Assembly: GCF_024349685.1 (NCBI RefSeq) | Contig: NZ_AP025944.1 | Location: forward strand, 2,052,001 to 2,116,000 | DNA length: 64,000 bases | Direction: 5' to 3' | From: Pseudomonas sp. LRP2-20 | GTDB lineage: Bacteria > Pseudomonadota > Gammaproteobacteria > Pseudomonadales > Pseudomonadaceae | Shown here: piece by piece, positions 17,339 through 27,293 of the stretch | How the letters are laid out: every line of letters begins with the position of its first letter | Position numbering within the stretch: the stretch's first letter is position 1 | The notes under the pieces: generated by a model | Seen by the model: the letters and a program-made list of their open reading frames with translations, nothing else | What the model was told of the DNA's origin: nothing | The model's database searches: none | Made by a program: the position numbers and the translations under genes

Positions 17339-17623
17339 ATGTCCCAGGCCACCCCCTCGGTTGTTCCCGGGCAAACTGTCCGTCCTCGATTGTTCTGGCG
17401 CCTGCTGTTCGCGCAGGTTTTGCTGATGGGGGCGTTTCTGTACCTCAGCCTGATGACCCTCGGTGGTTACCTGCTGATGCTCGGGCTTGATGCCGAACAC
17501 CCGCAACCGCAGCGCTTGATGGCGCTGGGCGGTGGCGGCCTGATCCTGCTGGTGGGCCTGTGGCTGCTGAAAGTGGCGATGCCGCGGCGTATCAGCCCGG
17601 TATTGGTCGAACCTGAGCGTTGA
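17339..17623 (+). CDS. small two-helix membrane protein
   Basis: A 94-residue protein with two hydrophobic helices, about residues 20-48 (FWRLLFAQVLLMGAFLYLSL and on) and 60-80 (MALGGGGLILLVGLWLL), joined by a short loop. No family is recognised. The ribosome site before ATG 17339 is weak. It lies upstream of the histidine kinase gene but is separated by 84 bases. Confidence 0.6.
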   Translation: MSQATPSVVPGQTVRPRLFWRLLFAQVLLMGAFLYLSLMTLGGYLLMLGLDAEHPQPQRLMALGGGGLILLVGLWLLKVAMPRRISPVLVEPER

Positions 17624-17707
17624 TAATCTGTTACAGCATGCGCTGTTGCAGAAGGGTACGCTTGGCTAAGCTAAGCAGGTCCCTCCCGCTGTGCCTGTGG
17701 AGTTTGC

Positions 17708-18868
17708 ATGGTTTCAGCCGACTGTACCGATCACCCTGTCATGCCCGCCAGCCGCTATGAGCAGCTGGTGCAGTCAGTGGTGGATTACGCCATCTACATG
17801 CTCGACGCCTCCGGCCATGTAGTGTCCTGGAATGCAGGTGCGCAACGGATCAAGGGCTACCGCGCCGAAGAAGTCATAGGCCGGCATTTCTCGCTGTTCT
17901 TCACCCCGCAGGACTGCGCCGAAGGGCGCCCGGAGCGCCTGCTCAGGCAGGCGCTGGAGCAGGGGGTGGCACAGGACGAGGGCTGGCGCGTGCGCAAGGA
18001 TGGCACGCAATTCTGGGCCTTGGCCGCGCTCGATGTGATCCGCGACGAACAGGGGCAGATCGTCGGCCTGGCCAAGGTCACCCGTGATATCACCGACCGG
18101 CGCGAATCGGCGCTGCAGCTCGACGCTGTGCGCGCACAGCTGTTCCAGGCGCAGAAGCTCGAAGCGCTGGGCCAGCTCACCGGCGGCCTGGCACACGACT
18201 TCAACAACCTGCTGACCATCATCATCAATTCGGCGCGCCTGGCGCAGGCCAGCCATGACCCGGCGCGGGTCGCGCGCATGCTCGAGCATATCCTCGATGC
18301 CGGCCAGCGCGGCACCGAACTGACCCAGCAATTGCTCAGTTTTGCCCGCCACCGCCAGCTCGATGTCTCGCTCATCGCTCCGACCAGGCTTCTGGAGTCC
18401 ACGCGTGGCCTGCTGGAGCACGCGCTACCGCGTGAAATCGAGTTGCAGGAGTACGTGCAGCCCGACCTGCCGCTGATCGAGGTGGATATCGGGCAGCTGC
18501 AGATGGTGTTGCTCAACCTGCTGTTCAACGCGCGCGATGCGATAGGCGAGCGGGGCAGCATCGACCTGGCGGTGCTCACGGTCGATCTGGCGGGCGAAGT
18601 GGAGGGGCTGCATGGCACGTTCGTGTGCTTCGAAGTGAATGACAGTGGTGACGGTATCGACCCGCAGGTGCTGCCGCGCATATTCGAGCCGTTCTTCACC
18701 ACCAAGCCTTTCGGCAAGGGGACCGGTCTTGGTCTCAGCCAGGTCTACGGCTTCGCCAAGCAAAGCAATGGCGCCATCAGTGTGGAAAGCACGCTCGGCC
18801 AAGGTACATGCATGCGCCTGTACCTCCCGGCCTATCAGCCCGTAGCAGGGGCACAAGACAACAGGTAG
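17708..18868 (+). CDS. PAS-containing sensor histidine kinase
   Basis: A 386-residue cytosolic kinase with no membrane segments. A PAS domain (about 16-130) contains the N-A-G-A-Q-R-I-K-G-Y segment typical of light/redox-type PAS folds. A HisKA dimerisation region follows with the phospho-acceptor H163 in LAHDFNN. The HATPase domain has an N box (N274 in LLFNARDAI), G1 DSGDGI and G2 GTGLGLS. It heads a three-gene run with a KaiC-like ATPase 5 bases later and a single-domain response regulator, an arrangement that suggests one signalling pathway. The sensed signal is not visible. Confidence 0.88.
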   Translation: MVSADCTDHPVMPASRYEQLVQSVVDYAIYMLDASGHVVSWNAGAQRIKGYRAEEVIGRHFSLFFTPQDCAEGRPERLLRQALEQGVAQDEGWRVRKDGTQFWALAALDVIRDEQGQIVGLAKVTRDITDRRESALQLDAVRAQLFQAQKLEALGQLTGGLAHDFNNLLTIIINSARLAQASHDPARVARMLEHILDAGQRGTELTQQLLSFARHRQLDVSLIAPTRLLESTRGLLEHALPREIELQEYVQPDLPLIEVDIGQLQMVLLNLLFNARDAIGERGSIDLAVLTVDLAGEVEGLHGTFVCFEVNDSGDGIDPQVLPRIFEPFFTTKPFGKGTGLGLSQVYGFAKQSNGAISVESTLGQGTCMRLYLPAYQPVAGAQDNR

Positions 18869-18873
18869 CCACC

Positions 18874-20319
18874 ATGGTGCAGGCACTCAAACGGCTGGTC
18901 ACGGGGATCGAAGGGCTCGATGCGCTGCTCAAGGGCGGCCTGGTTGCGGGCGCCTCCTACATCGTTCAGGGGCCGCCTGGCGCGGGCAAGACCATCCTCG
19001 CCAACCAGTTGGCCTGCAGCCACGTGCGTGACGGTGGCAAGGTGCTGGTGGCGACCTTGCTCGCCGAGTCCCATGAGCGGTTGTTCCAGTACCTGGCGAC
19101 CCTCGAGTTCTTCGACCCGGCCCTGGTCGGTGACCAGATCCAGTTCGTCAGTGCCTTCGATACCTTGGAGCAGGAGGGGCTCGATGCGGTGGTCAGGTTG
19201 CTGCGCCAGGAAATCGGCAAACAGCAGGCGAGCCTGCTGATCGTCGATGGGGTGCTCAATGCCCGGGTGCGCGCGGAAACGGCGCTGGATACCAAGAAAT
19301 TCGTCTCGGAACTGCAGGGGCATGCGGCCTTTGCCGGTTGTACCGTGCTGTTGCTGACCAGTGCCCGGCTGGATGACAACAGCCCGGAACACACCATGGT
19401 CGATGGTGTGATCGAGTTGGGCGAGCAACTGGTCGGTAGCCGCGCGGTGCGCCATGTGCAGTTGCGCAAGACGCGTGGCAGCGGGGCATTGTCCGGGCGT
19501 CACGAGTGCCTGATCGATGAGTCGGGGATGCATGTCTACCCGCGCCTGGAAGCACTTTACAGCCACCCCAGCCAGCTCGGCAGCGCCTCCTTGAACCGGG
19601 TATCCACAGGCGTTGGGGCACTGGACGAAATGCTGGGCGGGGGCCTGACACTGGGCTCGGTCAGCCTGCTTATCGGCCCCTCGGGGATCGGCAAGACCTC
19701 CCTGGGCCTGGCCTTTCTGGCGGCCGCCAGCGCCGAGCAGCCAGCCTTGCATTTCGGCTTCTACGAAACCCCTGCCAGGCTGCGGCTCAAGGCCGCATCA
19801 CTGGGCTACGACTTCGCCGCGCAAGAGCGCGCGGGTGCTTTGCAGCTATGCTGGCAACCGACCACCGAAGGCCTGCTGGACCAGGTGGGTGCACGACTGC
19901 TCGCGCAGGTCGAGCAGCAGGGCAGCAAGCGCGTGCTGATCGACAGCCTGGGCGCGTTCAGCCGCCTGGCAACCGACCCGGCGCGGCTCAATGCGTTCTT
20001 CCGTGCGCTGGTTGGCGAGCTGCGGGCGCGGGATGTCAGCGTCATGCTCACCTGGGAGATGCGTGATATTTTCGGTTCGGAAATCACCGCCCCGGCACCG
20101 GACCTGTCGAGCATCGTCGACAACCTCATGCTGATGCGCTTCGTCGAACTGGACTCGCAGCTGCGGCGCATGCTGTCGATCCTGAAGGTGCGCGACAGCC
20201 ATCACGACCCAGCGCTGCACGAACTGCAGATCGGGCCGCAGGGCATTAGCCTGCGCAAGGCGTTCGAGGGCGCCTGTGGCGTACTTTCGGGCACTCCGGT
20301 GCCGCAAGGGGGTGGCTGA
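18874..20319 (+). CDS. KaiC-like double RecA-domain ATPase
   Basis: A 481-residue protein with two tandem KaiC/RadA-like domains. Walker A motifs are GPPGAGKT (33-40) and GPSGIGKT (268-275), with strands resembling Walker B at LLIVDG and RVLIDSLG. Cyanobacterial KaiC has a pair of catalytic Glu after the second strand; here the first domain shows LLAESHE and the second FYETPAR, so only one Glu is evident in each. No KaiA or KaiB gene is nearby. The gene starts 5 bases after the kinase stop and is followed by a response regulator, so it may act as an ATP-dependent switch in that pathway rather than a clock. Confidence 0.85.
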   Translation: MVQALKRLVTGIEGLDALLKGGLVAGASYIVQGPPGAGKTILANQLACSHVRDGGKVLVATLLAESHERLFQYLATLEFFDPALVGDQIQFVSAFDTLEQEGLDAVVRLLRQEIGKQQASLLIVDGVLNARVRAETALDTKKFVSELQGHAAFAGCTVLLLTSARLDDNSPEHTMVDGVIELGEQLVGSRAVRHVQLRKTRGSGALSGRHECLIDESGMHVYPRLEALYSHPSQLGSASLNRVSTGVGALDEMLGGGLTLGSVSLLIGPSGIGKTSLGLAFLAAASAEQPALHFGFYETPARLRLKAASLGYDFAAQERAGALQLCWQPTTEGLLDQVGARLLAQVEQQGSKRVLIDSLGAFSRLATDPARLNAFFRALVGELRARDVSVMLTWEMRDIFGSEITAPAPDLSSIVDNLMLMRFVELDSQLRRMLSILKVRDSHHDPALHELQIGPQGISLRKAFEGACGVLSGTPVPQGGG

Positions 20320-20331
20320 CGGGGCCTGGCG

Positions 20332-20685
20332 ATGAACACCATCCTGATCGTCGATGACGAATACCTGATCGCCGATATCCTCGGTTTTGCCCTGGAGGAC
20401 GAAGGCTTTCTGGTGGAAAAGGCGAGCAACGGGCGCAAGGCGCTGGAGGCGCTGAAGGAAAAACGCGTGGAACTGGTGATCACCGACTACATGATGCCGG
20501 TGCTCAATGGCGAGGAACTGGTGCGGGCGATTCGCGACGAACTGGCACTGCCTGACCTGCCGGTGATTCTCATGAGCGGCGCTCAGGCCAGCCAAGGGCG
20601 CCCGGAGCTGTTCGCTGCGGTCTTCGACAAGCCGTTCGACATGGACAGAATGATCGCCAAGGTGCGCGAGCTGCTCGGCACCTGA
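20332..20685 (+). CDS. single-domain response regulator
   Basis: A 117-residue receiver domain without an output domain: acidic pocket D8/D9 in IVDDE, phospho-acceptor D52 in VITDYMMP, T/S switch in LMSGA and conserved Lys in FDKPF (K99). It is the presumed partner of the histidine kinase two genes upstream. With no output domain it would act by protein contact, perhaps on the KaiC-like ATPase. It lies 12 bases after that gene. Confidence 0.9.
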   Translation: MNTILIVDDEYLIADILGFALEDEGFLVEKASNGRKALEALKEKRVELVITDYMMPVLNGEELVRAIRDELALPDLPVILMSGAQASQGRPELFAAVFDKPFDMDRMIAKVRELLGT

Positions 20686-20755
20686 GGTTCAGGTTGCGGC
20701 TTGCGCCGGCCATTCGATCAAGCGCGTCCGTGCGGCTTGAAGCGAGGCGCTCAGG

Positions 20756-20953
20756 TCAGTGTTGGTCGTCGTGCTTTTCCGGAGCCGGGCTGCCGGCCTG
20801 GATGCGTTTGAAGATTTCTTCACGGTGCACCTGGACATCCTTTGGTGCATCGATGCCAATCCTCACCTGCATCCCTTTTACGCCCAGAATGGTGACTTTG
20901 ATGTCATCGTTGATGACGATACTTTCGCCAACCTTACGGGTGAGTATCAGCAT
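20756..20953 (-). CDS. csrA: CsrA/Rsm-family RNA-binding regulator
   Basis: A 65-residue CsrA family protein starting [14 protein letters not shown], with the RNA-binding residues L4/R6 region and [12 protein letters not shown] helix intact. It binds GGA motifs in mRNA leaders and represses or stabilises translation. Pseudomonas carries several paralogues (RsmA, RsmE, RsmI); the C-terminal extension and sequence are closer to the RsmE type in my judgement. AAGGAG lies 6 bases before the ATG. It is convergent with the kinase/KaiC/regulator genes. Confidence 0.92.
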   Translation of the reverse strand: MLILTRKVGESIVINDDIKVTILGVKGMQVRIGIDAPKDVQVHREEIFKRIQAGSPAPEKHDDQH

Positions 20954-21207
20954 GTAGTTCTCCTTGGTGATGTAGAAATCCGCCGGGCCATTGGGCCGCA
21001 ACGGTGGGAGCTTGTCCCTCTTCCTTCTCATTAAAGACGCTTTCAGCGGATAGTAATTCCCCGAAAGACAAATTCTGTTGTGTGTCTTTAGTCGCAGGTG
21101 CCGAGGAAAATGCTGTTAAGCGTGTCGGCGAAGGTGCTCGATGGCAAGAATAGGGGGCTTCGGCCTTTATGGGAAATTTCTCTGCATGATGGCCCGAATA
21201 GTTCGGC

Positions 21208-22230
21208 TCAATCATCGGCTGTTGTTTCAAGGGCTTGGAGAAAAAGCAGCAAGGCCACCTCTTCGCTGTCCAGCCCCTTGCGCACTCGGCGCCCGGGCAA
21301 GTTGGCCAGGCGCCCGAGGGCGTAATGCTCGAGCACGGCCGGGTGGATGTAGCAGCGCCGGCAAACCGCCGGGGTGTTGCCCAGGCGGGCGGCGACCTGC
21401 CTGACGATGGCCGCGACCTGGCGCTTGGCTTCGCTCTCCGGCTCCCATGCCAGTGGCCTGAGCAGGCTCAGGGCCAGGCTGCTGCCGGCCCAGGTACGGT
21501 AGTCCTTGGCGGTGAAGTCGGCGCCGGTCAGTTGCTGCAGGAACTGATTGACCTCACTGGAGCCGATGCTGTGCCGTTGGCCGTCTTCATCCAGGTACTG
21601 GAACAGCGCCTGCCCAGGCAGCTCCATGCAGCGTTTGAGCAGGTTGGCCAGGCGCCGGTCACGCAGCGTGACATTGTGCTCCACGCCGCGCTTGCCGCGG
21701 AACTGGAAGCGCACGGTGCTGCCCTGTACTTGCACGTGGCGATTGCGCAGGGTGGTCAGGCCGTAGGACTGGTTATCCCGCAGGTAGCGCTGGTTGCCGA
21801 TGCGGATCAGCGTGTGGTCGAGCAGGCTCACCACCAGCGCCATGACTTTCTCTCGATCCAGGCCTGGGCGCGCCAGGTGCGCCTCCAGCTGCGCGCGAAG
21901 TTTCGGCAGCGCCTGGGCAAAGGCCAGCATGCGCCCGTACTTGTGCTGGTCGCGCAGCTCACGCCACTGGGCGTGGTAACGGTATTGCTTGCGGCCACGG
22001 GCATCGCGGCCGGTGGCTTGCAGGTGGCCCTGCGGGTCGCTGCAGATCCACACATCGGTGTAGGCCGGCGGAATCACCAGCGCGGCGATGCGCGCCAAGG
22101 TTTCTTTGTCGCGAACGCGCTGCCCTTGGGCATCGAGGTAGATGAAGCGGTCGCGCCAGCGGCGCCGGGTGAGGCCCGGCTGGCTGTCGTCGACATAATG
22201 CAGGCTGGGCGGCAGAGGGCAGTCGAGCAT
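21208..22230 (-). CDS. DNA topoisomerase IB
   Basis: A 340-residue poxvirus-like type IB topoisomerase, the usual bacterial size. It relaxes supercoils through a 3'-phosphotyrosyl intermediate. Seen are the N-terminal DNA-clamp domain, RIGNQRYL and SYGLTTLRNRHV, the catalytic Lys in FRGKRG (K180), Arg in KDYRTWAGS (R245), and the nucleophile Y294 in CRRCYIHP. It is a single gene divergent from nothing obvious; modC lies upstream on the same strand about 57 bases away. Confidence 0.92.
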   Translation of the reverse strand: MLDCPLPPSLHYVDDSQPGLTRRRWRDRFIYLDAQGQRVRDKETLARIAALVIPPAYTDVWICSDPQGHLQATGRDARGRKQYRYHAQWRELRDQHKYGRMLAFAQALPKLRAQLEAHLARPGLDREKVMALVVSLLDHTLIRIGNQRYLRDNQSYGLTTLRNRHVQVQGSTVRFQFRGKRGVEHNVTLRDRRLANLLKRCMELPGQALFQYLDEDGQRHSIGSSEVNQFLQQLTGADFTAKDYRTWAGSSLALSLLRPLAWEPESEAKRQVAAIVRQVAARLGNTPAVCRRCYIHPAVLEHYALGRLANLPGRRVRKGLDSEEVALLLFLQALETTADD

Positions 22231-22287
22231 CGGTGGCAGGCCTCGATCAGGTCACTGATCAATGGACAACGGCGGCTACGATGATGC

Positions 22288-23379
22288 TCAGCCCAATAAC
22301 GCTACCGACTTGATCTGCGCGAACAGCGCCTGGCCCAGGTGCAAGCCCAGCTGGTCCGCCGAGAACCGGGTGATGCGCGCCAGCAAGGCGTTGCCGCCGG
22401 CATCCAGGCTTACCAGCACATGCGCCGGGTTGTCCGCCGGGCGTGTCTCGCGCACCCGCACCGCCAGGCGGTTGAGAATGCTTGAGGTGCTGTCGGCGCG
22501 CAGTGCCAGGCTTACATCCCGGGCCTGGACCTTGACGCGCAAGGTACTGCCGATGCTGAGTGGCGGGTGGGCGATGCGCAGCACCGGTGCGTCGCTGCCG
22601 GGCAGGCGCAGGTCCAGCAGGTCGTAGTGCGGGTCGTGGCCGACCACCATGCCCTCGAAAACCACCCCGGCGTCCTCGCCCTGGGCCAGGGACAGGTCGA
22701 GGCGGGCCAAGGTCTCGCCGATCGGCCCATTGGCCATGGCCCGGCCTTGCTCCAGCAGCACCAGGTGGTCGGCCAGCCGCGCCACTTCATCCTGGGCATG
22801 GCTCACGTACACCAGCGGGATGTCCAGTTCAGCGTGCAGCCGTTCGAGGTAGGGCAGTATCTCGCGCTTGCGTGGCCCGTCGAGTGCCGCCAGTGGTTCG
22901 TCCATCAACAATAGCCGCGGGCTGCTGAGCAATGCGCGGGCAATGCCGACCCGTTGTGCCTCGCCGCCCGACAAGGTGGCCGGCTTGCGTGCCAGCAGGT
23001 GGCCGATGCCCAGCAGCTGGCAGGCCTGGTCGAGGCTGACCTTGCGCTCGGCCGCAGCAATGCGCCGCCAGCCGAATTCCAGGTTGCCGCGCACCGACAG
23101 GTGCGGGAACAGGCTGGCTTCCTGGAACACATAGCCCACCGGGCGCAGGTGCGGTGCCAGGAAGTGGCCACGGGCGCTGTCTTCCCAGACCTCGCCATTG
23201 ACCTCGATATAGGCGCTGGCCGCACGCTCCAGCCCGGCCAGGCAGCGCAGGCATGACGTCTTGCCTGAGCCCGAGTGGCCGAACAGCGCGCTGATGCCGC
23301 GACCGGGCAGGTTCAGGTCGACGTCCAGGGTGAAGTCGTCGCGTGCCAGCTTCAGGCGCGCCACAATCGATCCGCTCAT
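22288..23379 (-). CDS. modC: molybdate ABC transporter ATP-binding protein ModC
   Basis: A 363-residue ABC ATPase with Walker A GHSGSGKT (34-41), signature [15 protein letters not shown], Walker [13 protein letters not shown], and a C-terminal MOP-type regulatory domain ([14 protein letters not shown] onward). It powers high-affinity molybdate uptake with ModB and ModA. The start at 23379 follows the modB stop by one base, so translation is coupled. Transcription is expected from the ModE-controlled promoter upstream of modA. Confidence 0.95.
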   Translation of the reverse strand: MSGSIVARLKLARDDFTLDVDLNLPGRGISALFGHSGSGKTSCLRCLAGLERAASAYIEVNGEVWEDSARGHFLAPHLRPVGYVFQEASLFPHLSVRGNLEFGWRRIAAAERKVSLDQACQLLGIGHLLARKPATLSGGEAQRVGIARALLSSPRLLLMDEPLAALDGPRKREILPYLERLHAELDIPLVYVSHAQDEVARLADHLVLLEQGRAMANGPIGETLARLDLSLAQGEDAGVVFEGMVVGHDPHYDLLDLRLPGSDAPVLRIAHPPLSIGSTLRVKVQARDVSLALRADSTSSILNRLAVRVRETRPADNPAHVLVSLDAGGNALLARITRFSADQLGLHLGQALFAQIKSVALLG

Positions 23380-23380
23380 T

Positions 23381-24060
23381 TCAGCTCCAACCCGTCTTGC
23401 CGCGGCGTCCCGCATACAGCAGGAGCAGTACCAGGAACGAGAACACCAGCATGGCACCGGCCAGCCAGTGGGCTTGCGCATATTCCATGGCCTCGACGTG
23501 ATCGAAGATCTGCACCGAGACCACACGGGTCTTGTCGGGGATATTGCCACCGATCATCAGCACCACGCCGAACTCACCCACGGTATGGGCAAAGCCGAGG
23601 ATGCTGGCGGTGACGAAGCCGGGGCGGGCCAGCGGCAGCACCACGTGAACGAACGTGTCCCAGGGGCTGGCACGCAGGGTCGCCGCCACTTCCAGCGGGC
23701 GCTGGCCGATGGCGGCGAAGGCGTTTTGCAGCGGCTGCACCACGAAGGGCATGGAGTACACCGTCGAGCCGATCACCAGGCCGGTGAAGCTGAACACCAC
23801 GGTACCCAGGCCCAGTGCCTGGGTAGCCTGGCCGAGCCAGCCGTGCGGGCCGAGGGCGATCAGCAGGTAGAAGCCGATCACCGTCGGCGGCAGCACCAGT
23901 GGCAATGCCACCACCGCGCCCACCGGCCCACGTAGCCACGAGCGCGTGCGCGCCAGCCACCAGGCGATGGGCGTGCCGACGATCAGCAGGATCAGCGTGG
24001 TCAGGCTGGCCAGTTTGAGGGTCAGCCAGATCGCGCCGAAGTCACTGGCGTCCAGCGGCA

Positions 24061-24061
<1 letters not shown>
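23381..24061 (-). CDS. modB: molybdate ABC transporter permease ModB
   Basis: A 226-residue permease with five or six membrane helices and the EAA-type loop ([25 protein letters not shown]) that docks to ModC. It forms the molybdate channel. Its ATG shares a base with the modA stop (TGATG overlap), tying the three genes into one operon. Confidence 0.95.
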
Positions 24062-24840
<779 letters not shown>

Positions 24841-24842
24841 TT

Positions 24843-24870
24843 ATCGTTATGTCGTTAACTATATAGCGAT
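24843..24870. promoter_or_regulatory. ModE-type operator upstream of modABC
   Basis: ATCGTTATGT, a spacer, and TATATAGCGAT reproduce the ModE consensus ATCGCTATATA-spacer-TATATAACGAT, with one half nearly perfect. The site is 24 bases upstream of the modA start codon, where molybdate-bound ModE would block transcription. Confidence 0.7.
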
Positions 24871-24933
24871 AGACCTTTTGCCGGAAGGGGCTGCAGGAAG
24901 GGTTATAGCTTGTGGGTGATAGGTTGTCAGTGC

Positions 24934-25027
24934 AGGCCCCTTCGCGGGCAAGCCCGCTCCCACAGGTTTTTCACAGCTACTGAAGCTTTAGCGCTCCCTG
25001 TGGGAGCGGGCTTGCCCGCGAAGAGGC
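24934..25027. repeat. REP pair (REPIN), GCGGGCTTGCCCGCGAA type
   Basis: Two inverted REP copies (CTTCGCGGGCAAGCCCGCTCC and complement, split by about 45 bases) between modA and the nitronate monooxygenase gene. Confidence 0.88.
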
Positions 25028-25045
25028 AGACGCAGTTTCAAAGCA

Positions 25046-26122
25046 TTACCGAGCAATAAGCGCCAACGCCCTGTCAGCCATCTCCCGGGTCAACTGCTCA
25101 GCCGGCAAGTGCTTGCCCAAGCGCAACGCCTGCCCCGACCACAGGTTGCTGAAATCGCTGTTGCCCTGCGCATCGGTAATCGCCCGCAGTGGCATCAGTG
25201 CGCCGCCGGCCAGCGGGAAGCGCGGGGCCAGTTCGCTCATCGGCCCCAGCTCGCGCATGATGCGGTTGTTGATGCCCCGCGCCGGGCGCCCGGTGAACAG
25301 GTTGGTCAGCGCGGTGTCACTGGCCGGTGCGGTGTCCAATGCGCGGCGGTGGGCAGGGGAGACCTTGGCCTCGGGGCAGAACAGGTAGGCCGTGCCGAGC
25401 TGCACCGCGCTGGCGCCCAGGGCCAGGGCCGCCACCAGGCCACGGTAGTCGCCAATGCCACCGGCGGCGATCACCGGCAGGCCCACGGCATCGGCGATCT
25501 GCGGCACCAGGGCAAAGGTGCCGATCTGGCTGGTGATGTCGTCGCTGAGGAACATGCCGCGATGCCCGCCGGCCTCATAGCCCATGGCGATGATCGCATC
25601 GCAGCCATTGGCTTCCAGCCACTGCGCTTCTTCCACGGTGGTGGCGCTGGACAGCACCTTGGCGCCCGAGGCTTTGACCCGCTGCAGCAGTGCAGCGTGC
25701 GGCAAACCGAAGTGAAAGCTCACCACCTCCGGGCGCATCTGCTCGACCAGCACGCAGCTCTGTTCATCGAACGGCGCACGGTTGGACACCGGCGTCGGCG
25801 CATCGAAGTCGGCGCCGACTTCGGCGTAATACCCTTTCAGTGCCTGCTTCCAGCGAGCGTCGCGCGCGGGGTCCGGCGCTGGCGGCTGGTGGCAGAAGAA
25901 GTTCAGGTTCAGCGGCCGGCCAGGGCAGGCCGCGCGGAATGCTTCTATCTCGCCACGTACCTGATCGCCGGTGAGCATGGCGCAAGGCAGGGCGCCCAAG
26001 CCGCCCGCCCTGGCCACGGCAATGGCCATGGCCGAACCGCTGGCGCCGGCCATGGGCGCCTGCAGAATGGGCAACTCGATGCCCAGCAGATCGAGGATAC
26101 GACGGTCGGGCCAGTTGCTCAT
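25046..26122 (-). CDS. nitronate monooxygenase
   Basis: A 358-residue FMN-dependent TIM-barrel enzyme of the nitronate monooxygenase (2-nitropropane dioxygenase) family. It oxidises alkyl nitronates such as propionate 3-nitronate to aldehyde plus nitrite. Seen are the N-terminal LPILQAPMAGAS strand, VVSFHFGLP with the catalytic-side His, MGYEAGGHRG for phosphate binding and PVIAAGGIGDYRG. It leads a probable run of three minus-strand genes, with two small genes upstream whose spacing (24 and 9 bases) suggests co-transcription. Confidence 0.9.
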   Translation of the reverse strand: MSNWPDRRILDLLGIELPILQAPMAGASGSAMAIAVARAGGLGALPCAMLTGDQVRGEIEAFRAACPGRPLNLNFFCHQPPAPDPARDARWKQALKGYYAEVGADFDAPTPVSNRAPFDEQSCVLVEQMRPEVVSFHFGLPHAALLQRVKASGAKVLSSATTVEEAQWLEANGCDAIIAMGYEAGGHRGMFLSDDITSQIGTFALVPQIADAVGLPVIAAGGIGDYRGLVAALALGASAVQLGTAYLFCPEAKVSPAHRRALDTAPASDTALTNLFTGRPARGINNRIMRELGPMSELAPRFPLAGGALMPLRAITDAQGNSDFSNLWSGQALRLGKHLPAEQLTREMADRALALIAR

Positions 26123-26146
26123 GCGCTTCTCCTTGCCGCGGCTGCC

Positions 26147-26317
26147 TTACAGGGCTTTGCTCACCTGGATGTCGCTGATCTTCTCGGCGTCTTCGCCGTG
26201 GATCTTGCGCAGGGCTTCCAGCGCCTGTTCGTGCGAGGCGTCGGCCATCACCGCGAAGTCCCAGCGGCGCTGGCCGTCGAGCTTGTACTTGATGACGTAT
26301 TTGATGTTCTGGGTCAT
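26147..26317 (-). CDS. small conserved hypothetical protein
   Basis: A 56-residue protein starting MTQNIKYVIKYKLDGQRRWD, with a middle segment DASHEQALEALRKIHGEDAEKI. It looks like a single beta-hairpin/helix unit. The family is not recognised. It lies between the DUF1883-type gene (9 bases upstream) and the nitronate monooxygenase gene (24 bases downstream), so it is probably in their operon. Confidence 0.65.
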   Translation of the reverse strand: MTQNIKYVIKYKLDGQRRWDFAVMADASHEQALEALRKIHGEDAEKISDIQVSKAL

Positions 26318-26326
26318 GGTGGGGCC

Positions 26327-26629
26327 TTATCCGAGTTTCGACGACGAGCGGCGGATGATCTTGATCTTGTGGGTCAGGTTCGGTTTGCGCGTTACCGAGA
26401 TCGGGCGGCTGGTCACGGTATCGATGGTGATGTTCCAGAAACCGGTGCTGGGCACGGTGATCTTGGCCGGGAAGCGCTCGAAGTGGCCACCGTGGTAGGT
26501 GTGCCGGCCGCCGTTCTTGAAGCTGCGGAAATTGGCGTCGTTCATCAGGCGGATGTTGCAGCGCTGGGAGCACTCGATGACGACGATATCGTCCTCGTTG
26601 AGGTGCTCGCGCTGGTGTACGAATTTCAT
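26327..26629 (-). CDS. DUF1883-type protein
   Basis: A 100-residue protein starting MKFVHQREHLNEDDIVVIECSQRCNIRLM, with YHGGHFERFPAKITVPSTGFWNITIDT, a pattern I recognise as the DUF1883 family. This is a small beta-rich protein of unknown role. GGAG lies 6 bases before the ATG. It is first of the three-gene minus-strand run that ends with nitronate monooxygenase. Confidence 0.75.
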   Translation of the reverse strand: MKFVHQREHLNEDDIVVIECSQRCNIRLMNDANFRSFKNGGRHTYHGGHFERFPAKITVPSTGFWNITIDTVTSRPISVTRKPNLTHKIKIIRRSSSKLG

Positions 26630-26788
26630 GGGGTGCTCCGCAAGGATTGGTTCTGCAAAGGCGAAAGATACCACGATGTCGGCTTGCGCTGCCGCGCCTG
26701 ATGGCACTTGGCAGATAAAACGGCCAAAGCGGGGAGCAAAACCGCCTGGCTGTTGTCCTACGCTCTCTTGTTTTTCGAGGTGCGGCAA

Positions 26789-27148
26789 ATGAAGTGGATG
26801 GTGGCGGCGTTGTTCCTGGCGCTGGGCGGTTGTGTCAGTGTTTCGGAACTTGAGCAATCCCATGAAACCATGGATGTCATGTCTGGCAAGACGCCGCGCG
26901 AATATGCCGATTGTGTCAAGGCGCACCTGGCCAAAAGCCGTGACCCTCTGGTGGAGGAACAGCGCAATGACGGCCTGCGCCTGATCGTGCCGCAAAAGCT
27001 CACGGCAGGTTCCGGACCGGCAGCATTGCTCGACATCCATAAGCGAGGCAGCGGCAGCAGCATCAAACTGCATGAGCGCATGAATAACTTCCCGCTGCGC
27101 CCGGGTGATGTGCGCGAGGCAACGACCGAGTGCATCTCTGGTAGTTGA
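26789..27148 (+). CDS. hypothetical lipoprotein
   Basis: A 119-residue lipoprotein: signal MKWMVAALFLALGGC with lipobox Cys at 15, then a soluble domain with two further Cys (ADCVK and TECIS) that could form a disulfide in the periplasm. GAGG lies 8 bases upstream of the ATG. It is divergent from the DUF1883 gene. The function is unknown. Confidence 0.7.
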   Translation: MKWMVAALFLALGGCVSVSELEQSHETMDVMSGKTPREYADCVKAHLAKSRDPLVEEQRNDGLRLIVPQKLTAGSGPAALLDIHKRGSGSSIKLHERMNNFPLRPGDVREATTECISGS

Positions 27149-27293
27149 TCTGGCTCAACGGATCGACGCTTAGAGGGCCAATTGCCAGCCGGTGGTCGAC
27201 TCGGGCGTTGTTGCGAATTCCCTTACAGGACTAGTATCCATTTGCTTATGTTTTTTAAGCCTAAGCTTATAACAAAAGAAATGGAGATTCGTG

